Notes under the pieces: generated by a model
Databases searched by the model: none
The model's input: only the letters and a program-made list of their open reading frames with translations
What the model was told of the DNA's origin: nothing
Shown: piece after piece, positions 1 to 6,860 of the stretch
How the letters are laid out: every line of letters begins with the position of its first letter
Position numbering within the stretch: the stretch's first letter is position 1
Assembly (NCBI GenBank): GCA_012271165.1
Contig: JAAXGX010000198.1
Span: forward strand, 1-36,994
Length of the DNA: 36,994 bases
Source of the DNA: Vicinamibacteraceae bacterium
GTDB taxonomy: Bacteria > Acidobacteriota > Vicinamibacteria > Vicinamibacterales > UBA8438
Direction of reading: 5' to 3'
Made by a program: the position numbers and the translations under genes

Positions 1-824
1 ACCACGACGACGAGGACGACCACGACGACGAGCACCTGGTGCCCGTGCCCGACCCGCGCGACCGGGCGTTCCTCGGGGCCTCGGCGTCAGTCGGCGTGCA
101 CGTGGACCTCGGCGAGCGCAGCGCGTTCGTGGCCAACTTCACGAGCACGCACCGCGCGCCCGCGCTGGAGGAGCTCTACAACTACGGCCCGCACGTGGGG
201 AATCTCGCGTTCGAGGTGGGCAACCCCAACCTGCGCGCCGAGGAGACCCTCGGCCTCGACGTCAGCCTCCGCACCCGCACCAACCGCGTGCGCGGCGAGC
301 TGAACGCCTACGTCTACGACATCGACGGGTTCATCTTCGGCGACCGGACGGACCGGACCCTGGACGGCCTCCCCGTGTTCAACTTCGTGCAGGGCGACAG
401 CCGCTTCCGGGGCATGGACGCGCGCGGCAGCGTGCGGCTGGGAGGACGGGCCTGGGCGACGGTCGGCCTCGGCTACGTCGACGCCCGGTTGACGGCGACG
501 AACCAGCCGCTGCCCCGCATCCCGCCGCTACGGGGCACCCTGCAGCTCGACATCCCGTACGGCGACTTCACCGTCAGCCCGCAGTTGATGTACGCGGCGA
601 GGCAGGACGCCGTCTTCCGCGGCGAGACCGAGACGGACGGCTACTCGGTGGTGAACGTGACCGCGTCCTACACCTGGCCGCGCCGGCACGCGGCGCACGT
701 GCTGACGTTCACCGGGTACAACCTGACCAACACGCTGTACCGCAACCACACGTCCTTCATCAAGGACCTGGCGCCCGAGATGGGACGCGGGATCAGGGTG
801 GCCTACTCGCTGCGCTTCTTCTAA
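1..824 (+). CDS. TonB-dependent outer-membrane receptor, C-terminal part (5' truncated by window edge)
   Basis: In-frame reading from nt 3 gives HDDEDDHDDEHLVPVPDPRDRAFLGASASVGVHVDLGERSAFVANFTSTHRAPALEELYNYGPH..., typical TonB receptor beta-barrel motifs (RAPALEELY, NPNLRAEET), ending in aromatic ..AYSLRFF. Confidence 0.9.
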   Translation, partial: HDDEDDHDDEHLVPVPDPRDRAFLGASASVGVHVDLGERSAFVANFTSTHRAPALEELYNYGPHVGNLAFEVGNPNLRAEETLGLDVSLRTRTNRVRGELNAYVYDIDGFIFGDRTDRTLDGLPVFNFVQGDSRFRGMDARGSVRLGGRAWATVGLGYVDARLTATNQPLPRIPPLRGTLQLDIPYGDFTVSPQLMYAARQDAVFRGETETDGYSVVNVTASYTWPRRHAAHVLTFTGYNLTNTLYRNHTSFIKDLAPEMGRGIRVAYSLRFF

Positions 825-859
825 GGGAATCGCGGACGCAGCGTCGGACCGCTCCTCGA

Positions 860-887
860 GCAGCCCGTGGCGAAAGCCACGGGCTGC
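860..887 (+). terminator. Strong GC hairpin downstream of TonB receptor
   Basis: GCAGCCCGTGGC-GAAA-GCCACGGGCTGC: perfect 12-bp stem with GNRA tetraloop, 36 nt after the stop codon; short T-tract only (ttc). Confidence 0.7.
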
Positions 888-905
888 TTCGGTGGCTCGA
901 GCGTG

Positions 906-949
906 GCGTGCTCAAAACAGCACACGCGCTGGCGGCCGCGTGCTACACT
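906..949 (+). promoter_or_regulatory. Operator-like repeat and -10 element upstream of coiled-coil gene, copy 1
   Basis: GCGTGCT-N6-AGCACAC-N12-GCGTGCT followed by overlapping TACACT; nearly identical block at 4533-4576. Confidence 0.5.
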
Positions 950-957
950 GCACTTTG

Positions 958-1278
958 GTGAGCGGCGACACGAAGTGGATCATCGGGACCGTCGTGGTGC
1001 TGGCGGGACTCCTGTCGGCACAAATGGGAGGCCTGAACGCCCGCATCGACGACGTCGGCAACCGCATCGACGACGTCAACAACCGCATTGACGACGTCAA
1101 CAACCGCATCGACGGCCTGCGCACCGACCTGATGGCGCGCATCGACCGCATCGACGCGCGCCTGGACGGTGTCGACGCCCGCCTGCGCAACGTCGAGATC
1201 GCCTTCGGCAAGGTCGACCAGCGGCTCCTCACCCTCGAGCGCGTCATGTTGCCGCCGCGGGCGCCGGCCCGCGAGTAG
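958..1278 (+). CDS. Small membrane-anchored coiled-coil protein (paralog A)
   Basis: GTG start: VSGDTKWIIGTVVVLAGLLSAQMGGLNARIDDVGNRIDDVNNRIDDVNNRIDG...; N-terminal TM then heptad repeats; N-terminus shared with ORF at 4584. Confidence 0.75.
   Translation: MSGDTKWIIGTVVVLAGLLSAQMGGLNARIDDVGNRIDDVNNRIDDVNNRIDGLRTDLMARIDRIDARLDGVDARLRNVEIAFGKVDQRLLTLERVMLPPRAPARE
1042..1113 (+). repeat. 21-bp in-frame tandem repeat encoding heptads (RIDDVNN)
   Basis: cgcatcgacgacgtcggcaac / cgcatcgacgacgtcaacaac / cgcattgacgacgtcaacaac / cgcatcgac. Confidence 0.9.
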
Positions 1279-1332
1279 CGGCGCCCATCGCACACGCCCG
1301 CCGCGCTTCGCCAGGGAGCTCGACGAGCTCCG

Positions 1333-2853
1333 TCAATCGCCGCCGTCCGACGGCGTGTTCCACCCCGTCACGGTGAGGCGGATGTTGCCCCGGATGCGCC
1401 GCGGCGCGCCGAAGGGCAGCGTGCCGACCAGCGCGCCGCCGTCCGCCGCCAGCGGCAGATCGCGCGGGGCGCGGTTCGGCGTGCGGCGGTCCCAGCCGTA
1501 CTTCACCCGGTCGCGGCCATCCTCGGCGTGCGCGACCTCGACGTTCAGCTTGTCGACGAACAGCAGTCCGCCCTCGTAGTAGTCGCCCGCGCGGCTACCG
1601 CCCGCGTAGTAGTCGGGCACGCGGATCTCGATCCGCAGGGCGAAGCCGGACGACCGCCGCCGGCGCACCACCCGGGCGCCCCGCAGCAGGAAGGCGGTGA
1701 AGAGCTTCGTGGGCCCGCCGGTGAGCTGCTCGCAGGTGCGGAAGATGGCCGACCCCTCGCTGTACGCGCGCCGGTTGAGCTCGACCGGCAGGCCGCGGAC
1801 GCTGAACACGGTGTCGATGTGGTACGCGACGCCGACCTCCCGCCGCCCCGCCGCCGCCCGCGCCACGCGGCGCGGCAGGACGACCTCCACGTCGGTCATC
1901 TCGACCGCGACGCGGGTGTCGCCGAAGAGGAAGCGCGACAGGTTCTGATAGCCCGACTCGGAGTTGACGAGCCCGTAGTGGCCGCCGTGGCTGCGGTGCA
2001 CGAACGCCCGCGGCGCGCCGCGCACGGCCGCGTTCCTGATCTGCACGAGCCCGTCGCTCAGGGGCCCGGCCGCGCGCTTCGACAGCCCCAGCGCCGCGCC
2101 GTAGTCGCGCCAGTCGGTGCCGACCAGGCAGAAGACCCGCCCGGCCGGGTAGCGCCCGTTCAGCGAGTTGAGCGGCTCGTCGTCCGGCAGATCGAGGAAC
2201 TCGCGCATGCGCGCCGGGCCGAAGTTCCCCGCGTTGTTCGGGTCGAGGAAGTCCCGCAGCCCCTCCAGCCAGCCCAGCCCGCGGCGGAACTCGATGCCCT
2301 CGTGGGGCGTGCCGTACGTGAAGACCTTGTCCACGCCCTTGCCCCGCCAGCCCGTGGACCGCCCGCCGTCGAGGTCCGGAATGTCGCGATTCTGCAGGTA
2401 GCAGCGGCAGATGAGGCCGCCCATGGAGTGCGCCACGAGATAGGCGCGGAAGCGGCCCGGATCTTCGCCCTCGTCCAGCACCGCGTCGCGCACGTGCCGC
2501 AGGAAGCGCTGCAGCCCGCGGGCGTGGAACTCTATCTCGCGCCGCCTGCCGTCCCCGAAGTCGTCGTCGGCGACGTCGTAGTAGCGGAAGATCCAGATGG
2601 ACCGGCCGGGGGTCGGCCCCTGCGGCAGGACGCGGCCGTCGCTGTAGGCGTCCACGTAGCCGTGGTCCTTCATCAGCCGAATGACCGGCGACTCGAACAC
2701 GTAGGGCAGCACCTCGCCGGTGTGGAGCTGCCGCACCCGGGTGGAGCCCACGTTGAACCCCATGTACGGCGTCGATACGGTCGCCTCCAGCTCCCCTTGG
2801 GTGCCCGCGTAGCCGCGCAGGTAGACGATCGGATAGTAGGGTGGCTCGATCAT
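1333..2853 (-). CDS. Alpha/beta-hydrolase (lipase/PGAP1-like esterase)
   Basis: MIEPPYYPIVYLRGYAGT... with nucleophile elbow AHSMGG (LVAHSMGGLICRCYLQN) and YGTPHEG; start chosen at the internal Met. Confidence 0.75.
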   Translation of the reverse strand: MIEPPYYPIVYLRGYAGTQGELEATVSTPYMGFNVGSTRVRQLHTGEVLPYVFESPVIRLMKDHGYVDAYSDGRVLPQGPTPGRSIWIFRYYDVADDDFGDGRRREIEFHARGLQRFLRHVRDAVLDEGEDPGRFRAYLVAHSMGGLICRCYLQNRDIPDLDGGRSTGWRGKGVDKVFTYGTPHEGIEFRRGLGWLEGLRDFLDPNNAGNFGPARMREFLDLPDDEPLNSLNGRYPAGRVFCLVGTDWRDYGAALGLSKRAAGPLSDGLVQIRNAAVRGAPRAFVHRSHGGHYGLVNSESGYQNLSRFLFGDTRVAVEMTDVEVVLPRRVARAAAGRREVGVAYHIDTVFSVRGLPVELNRRAYSEGSAIFRTCEQLTGGPTKLFTAFLLRGARVVRRRRSSGFALRIEIRVPDYYAGGSRAGDYYEGGLLFVDKLNVEVAHAEDGRDRVKYGWDRRTPNRAPRDLPLAADGGALVGTLPFGAPRRIRGNIRLTVTGWNTPSDGGD

Positions 2854-2945
2854 GGCGTGTTGACAATAACACGGCCTCGTCGATGTCGATGCTGCGCCGG
2901 CAACGACCACGGCGGGGCCGCGCACACTCAGCGTCGAGGCGCGCT

Positions 2946-3515
2946 ATGATGATTCCGGCGATGCCCACCACGCAGCCCGTCGTCAAGCTCACCTACGAGG
3001 ACTACCGCACCGCACCGCCGGACAGGCGCTACGAGCTGCTGGACGGTGATCTGATCATGGTTCCCGCCCCGAATCTGAAGCACCAGAAGGTGCAGCGCCA
3101 CCTGGGCCAGAGGCTGAGCCAGTTCATCGCGGAACGCGACCTGGGGGAGTTCTTCTTCGCCCCCTGCGACGTGGTTCTGTCCGACACCGACGTCGTGCAA
3201 CCGGACCTCCTGTTCGTCTCCGGGGAACGCGAGCATCTGCTGAGCGGAGGCGACAACGTGCGGGGCGCGCCGGATCTCGTGGTCGAGATACTGTCCCCGG
3301 CCACCGCCGACCGGGACCGCGGCTACAAGCGTGCGCTCTACGGCAGACACGGCGTGACGGAGTACTGGCTGGTCGACCCGACGGCCGGGACCGTCTCGAT
3401 CCACCGCCAGCAGGCGGGGGCCCTGACCGTGACGCGGATCTTCGGCCGGGAAGAGACGCTGCGCTCGCCGCTGCTCGCCGGCCTGGAGCTCCGCGTGGAC
3501 GATATCTCGTCCTGA
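2946..3515 (+). CDS. Uma2 family (DUF820) PD-(D/E)xK-fold protein
   Basis: YEDYRTAPPDRRYELLDGDLIMVPAPNLKHQKVQ...VQPDLLFV...GAPDLVVEILSPATADRDRGYKRALYGRHGVTEYWLVDP; alternative start at 2961. Confidence 0.88.
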   Translation: MMIPAMPTTQPVVKLTYEDYRTAPPDRRYELLDGDLIMVPAPNLKHQKVQRHLGQRLSQFIAERDLGEFFFAPCDVVLSDTDVVQPDLLFVSGEREHLLSGGDNVRGAPDLVVEILSPATADRDRGYKRALYGRHGVTEYWLVDPTAGTVSIHRQQAGALTVTRIFGREETLRSPLLAGLELRVDDISS

Positions 3516-3611
3516 GAGCCAGGGCCTCTGCTGAGTGCAGTCGCCACAATATCCCCATGCAACCCCCAAGCATCTCTCACATATCGCATTTTATTGCATA
3601 ATGATCCGAGG

Positions 3612-3633
3612 CAGGCAACCTCATTGTTGCCTG
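3612..3633. terminator. Intergenic hairpin between convergent genes
   Basis: CAGGCAAC-ctcatt-GTTGCCTG perfect 8-bp stem; a second imperfect hairpin at 3641-3666 (gtagccaggct..agcctgcgctac) overlaps the stop of the minus-strand gene. Confidence 0.45.
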
Positions 3634-3662
3634 AGACGCGGTAGCCAGGCTGACAGCCTGCG

Positions 3663-4487
3663 CTACTCCCCCAGCGCCTCCCGGAACACGGCCCGCACCT
3701 GGTGGATGAGGGGCGCGGCCCAGCGCAGCGACCCAGGCAGATTCACGCACTGATTGCGGACCCAGGCGGCGACGGCCACCCGCAGCGCGGTCGGCGGGTC
3801 CCATTCGTGGGTTCCGATCTGTTTCATGACTTCGCTCAGGACCAGCTTGCTGCACGGATGACGGTTGACCACCGACAGGGGCGAATGTATCCGCGTGGTC
3901 GGGAGGTTCGTGCGCGCGATGTAGCGGTCGGCCCCATCGTGGAACCAGAGCGCCTTCAGGACCTCCGGCTGGTTCCGGAGCAACGCCCCCGGGATGGCGT
4001 AGTTGTTGCTCCGCACGAGATGCTTCTGGCCGTGCTCGGCGCCAACGCCGCGCTCTCGCAGCAGGACGTTCAGCGGTGCCCCGGGCTGCCGGAGATACGC
4101 GCTCTTCAGGGCGTAGAACCCGATGACCGCATCGGTCCACAGGATCAGCTCCCGCCCGCCCGCGCGGCTGCGCGCGGCCAGCGCCGCCCCGAGCTGCGGG
4201 GAGTACCAGTCGTCGTCGTCGCACAGCAGCACCATGTCCCGTGCCTGTACCACGTCGAGATCGATGGTGTTGGCATGCACGCGTGCGTCGGGCCGCGCCC
4301 GGTGGGCGCGCTCGGCGATGTTCTTGATCCGGGCGCGGCAGGCCATGTAGCCAAGGCGGAACGTCGAGTCCCACAACCTGGCCGTCTCCTGCATGAAGGG
4401 GGAATCGAGCTGCTCGTAGCCGGCCCGGCTCCAGTCGAGCGTCGCCCGGATGACGACGTGGAGAACTCCCGTCTCGGCCCTGGTCAC
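3663..4487 (-). CDS. Glycosyltransferase family 2-like protein
   Basis: VTRAETGVLHVVIRATLDW...RDMVLLCDDDDWYSPQLGAALAA; DDDDWY metal/nucleotide-binding-like motif. GTG start chosen; the longer ORF to 5963 overlaps other genes antisense. Confidence 0.65.
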   Translation of the reverse strand: MTRAETGVLHVVIRATLDWSRAGYEQLDSPFMQETARLWDSTFRLGYMACRARIKNIAERAHRARPDARVHANTIDLDVVQARDMVLLCDDDDWYSPQLGAALAARSRAGGRELILWTDAVIGFYALKSAYLRQPGAPLNVLLRERGVGAEHGQKHLVRSNNYAIPGALLRNQPEVLKALWFHDGADRYIARTNLPTTRIHSPLSVVNRHPCSKLVLSEVMKQIGTHEWDPPTALRVAVAAWVRNQCVNLPGSLRWAAPLIHQVRAVFREALGE

Positions 4488-4532
4488 AGCAGCTTCGCAA
4501 GACGCCCGGGAAGGTTGGTTGGCTCGAGCAGG

Positions 4533-4576
4533 GCGTGCTCGAAACAGCACGCGCGCCGGCGACCGCGTGCTATACT
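4533..4576 (+). promoter_or_regulatory. Operator-like repeat and -10 element upstream of coiled-coil gene, copy 2
   Basis: GCGTGCT-cgaaac-AGCACGC (perfect IR), third half-site GCGTGCT at 4565 overlapping TATACT (4571-4576); same geometry as copy 1. Confidence 0.55.
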
Positions 4577-4583
4577 GGACCCG

Positions 4584-4922
4584 GTGAGCGGCGACACGAA
4601 GTGGATCATCGGGACCGTCGTGGTGCTGGCGGGACTGCTGTTGGCACAGATGGGCGGGTTGAACGCCCGCATCGACGACGTGCGGATCAGCTTGACGGCG
4701 CAGATCGACGGCCTGAGCACCCGTATCGACGACATGGCCGCCCGCCTGGACCGCATCGAGACGCGCCTCGACGGGTTCGACGCCCGCCTGCGCGACGTCG
4801 AGATTGCGTTCGACAAGGTCGACCAGAGGCTCCTCACCCCTCGAGCGCATCCTGCTAACGTCCCGGGAGCCGGCCGCCGCGTAGCCCACGACCTGGACCA
4901 CGTGCCGGCGATGGGGATGTAG
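4584..4922 (+). CDS. Small membrane-anchored coiled-coil protein (paralog B), C-terminus apparently frameshifted
   Basis: GTG start: VSGDTKWIIGTVVVLAGLLLAQMGGLNARIDDVRISLTAQ...; close to paralog A until QRLLT, then diverges because of one extra C at 4837-4840. Confidence 0.7.
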   Translation: MSGDTKWIIGTVVVLAGLLLAQMGGLNARIDDVRISLTAQIDGLSTRIDDMAARLDRIETRLDGFDARLRDVEIAFDKVDQRLLTPRAHPANVPGAGRRVAHDLDHVPAMGM

Positions 4923-5152
4923 AGCCGTTTCGTCATTGTCATGAACTGTCTCGGTACGCAAGAAATGCTCCAACCGAGCCCGCGCTCGAACCGCGCGCAG
5001 ATATCGCGTACAGGCCGTGGTGACGTCGTGGCAACGAGCGCAACCCGCGCCAGTCCCGACGGGCGAGCCGGCCAGGTATTGCGTGCGCTGCGACGCAAGA
5101 GACTTGCCACCTTTCTGCGCCATCTCCGGGCCGGCGCCAGCGCTGCCGTGGC

Positions 5153-6763
5153 TTAGGAAGGTCGACCTGGCGGGGCTCCGACACTCGCCGGGTCGACGTC
5201 GGAACCCTTCGCGGCCCGGCCTGATTCCGCCAGCAGCGCCGCCAGCTCGCGGCGAACTTCGCGGAACACGCTGTCCCAGTCGTTGGGCTCGGGCTGCCGG
5301 AACAGGCGCATCGTCGGGTACCAGGGCGTATCCCTGCGCCCGAGCATCCACCGCCAGTCCGGTGCGTAGCCGAGAAGCGTAGCATCGCGGACGAGCCCGC
5401 GCCAGCCCGCGCGCAGCTCCCGGGCGCGCGGCCCCACCTGAAAGCTGACGAACTCCGCGCCGGGCGCCTCGAAGAGCGGCGCGAAGTCCTCCAGGCGGCA
5501 GGAGCGCAGGCCATCCCGCTTCTGCGTCGGACTGCCCGCCCAGACGATGGCCACCCGGAACTGCCGGGCCGGCGGCAGCACGGCGAGTTCGCGGTGTACG
5601 GGTGGCAGGTAGGGACACGCCCCGGGAATCGCATCCAGCTCGTCGCCCCGGACGGCGGGGACGTCCAGGAGCGAGCAGTGCCAGTCGGTCGCCGGCGGCG
5701 GCTGGTCGCTTGGTACGACGCTGTCGACGTGCGGCAGCCGCCGCAGCAGGCCGACCAGGCGCGGCCTGCAGGCCAGGACGACTCGCCCCGCGCGCCCGGC
5801 CACCAGCGGCGCGTAGCGGGCATACTGAATCACGTCGCCCAGCCCCTGCTCGCCGTAGAGCAGGATCGACTGTCCGGCGAGATCCTGCCCGACCCACTCG
5901 CGTCCGGCCGTCCCTTCGGGCCGTCTGTCGATGCCCCTCACCTGACGATAGCGCTCCGGCCAAGCCCCGCCGTATCGTCCCGCCAGGAAGTTCGCGCGGC
6001 CGCGTGCGAGCCGCGCGTCTTCGTGGTCGGGGTCAACGGCCAGCGCGGCGCGACAGCACGCCAAGCCTTCGTCGAGGCGGCCCTGGTCGATCACGGTCTG
6101 GGCCAGCGCGGCCTGCAGGTCCGGCGAGCTCGCATCGCGGGCCAGGCCGGCGCGCAACTGCCGCTCGTTCTCCTCGTAGCGCCCGAGCCAGCGCAAGACC
6201 ACGTGCAGCCGCCAGCGGCACTCGGATGACGTCGGATCGAGCGCGATCGCTCGCCGCAGGGCTGTCGCGGCAACCCTGCGCCGCGGGGCCGTCGCGCCGG
6301 CCGTTGGCGGCAGCTTCCACAACGCCCAACCGAGTCCCGCGTGAAGCACGGCGTCGTCGGCATGCCGCAGCGCGGCACCGTAGTGATCGACCGCCTCCTC
6401 GAACCGTCTCAGCCGGAGGAGCAGGCCGCCGCAGGCGCAGGCGGCCTTCAGATATCCCGGACCACGGGCCAAGGCCGCGCGATAGCACGCCAGCGCCCCT
6501 TCGAGGTCGCCCCGGTCCGCGAGGGCGTTGCCCAAGTTGTAGTTGATCTCGGGCAGCTCGGGGCAGACCCGCACGCCCTTGCGGAGCGCCTCGAGGCCTT
6601 CGTCCTTGAGGCCCAGCTCCCGCAGCGCCATCCCGAGATTCGACCAGCAGACGCCCGCCTCGGGATGCCGCGTCAGGATGGCCCGATAGGCCTCGACGGC
6701 GGCGGGCAGTTGGCCGTCGTCGTGCAACCCGATTGCGCGGCGAACGGCGAGACGCACGTCCAT
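5153..6763 (-). CDS. TPR-repeat protein with GT9/GT41-like C-terminal domain (internally deleted relative to paralog)
   Basis: MDVRLAVRRAIGLHDDGQLPAAVEAYRAILTRHPEAGVCWSNLGMAL... TPRs; SILLYGEQGLGDVIQYARYAPLV; TPWYPTMRLFRQ. Start placed after the terminator at 6776-6811. Confidence 0.85.
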   Translation of the reverse strand: MDVRLAVRRAIGLHDDGQLPAAVEAYRAILTRHPEAGVCWSNLGMALRELGLKDEGLEALRKGVRVCPELPEINYNLGNALADRGDLEGALACYRAALARGPGYLKAACACGGLLLRLRRFEEAVDHYGAALRHADDAVLHAGLGWALWKLPPTAGATAPRRRVAATALRRAIALDPTSSECRWRLHVVLRWLGRYEENERQLRAGLARDASSPDLQAALAQTVIDQGRLDEGLACCRAALAVDPDHEDARLARGRANFLAGRYGGAWPERYRQVRGIDRRPEGTAGREWVGQDLAGQSILLYGEQGLGDVIQYARYAPLVAGRAGRVVLACRPRLVGLLRRLPHVDSVVPSDQPPPATDWHCSLLDVPAVRGDELDAIPGACPYLPPVHRELAVLPPARQFRVAIVWAGSPTQKRDGLRSCRLEDFAPLFEAPGAEFVSFQVGPRARELRAGWRGLVRDATLLGYAPDWRWMLGRRDTPWYPTMRLFRQPEPNDWDSVFREVRRELAALLAESGRAAKGSDVDPASVGAPPGRPS

Positions 6764-6775
6764 GGGGGCAAAGAA

Positions 6776-6811
6776 AAAGCCGTCTCGATCGCGAGAGATC
6801 GAGACGGCTTT
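6776..6811 (-). terminator. Rho-independent terminator of RTX gene 1
   Basis: AAAGCCGTCTCGATC-gcgaga-GATCGAGACGGCTTT perfect 15-bp stem; minus strand continues into TTTTTCTTTG. Confidence 0.9.
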
Positions 6812-6860
6812 CGTCAACGCCAGGGCCGGGCGCCACGACGACGCCCGGTCACACAGGTCG

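Noticed and set aside
1528-2949. 473-aa plus-strand ORF over the alpha/beta-hydrolase
   Set aside because: GC-driven antisense ORF; the opposite strand has a catalytic AHSMGG motif.
4500-5963. N-terminal extension of the 766-aa minus ORF (3663-5963)
   Set aside because: The extension overlaps the TPR-GT C-terminus and the coiled-coil gene in wrong frames; only the GT2-like C-terminal 275 codons look real.
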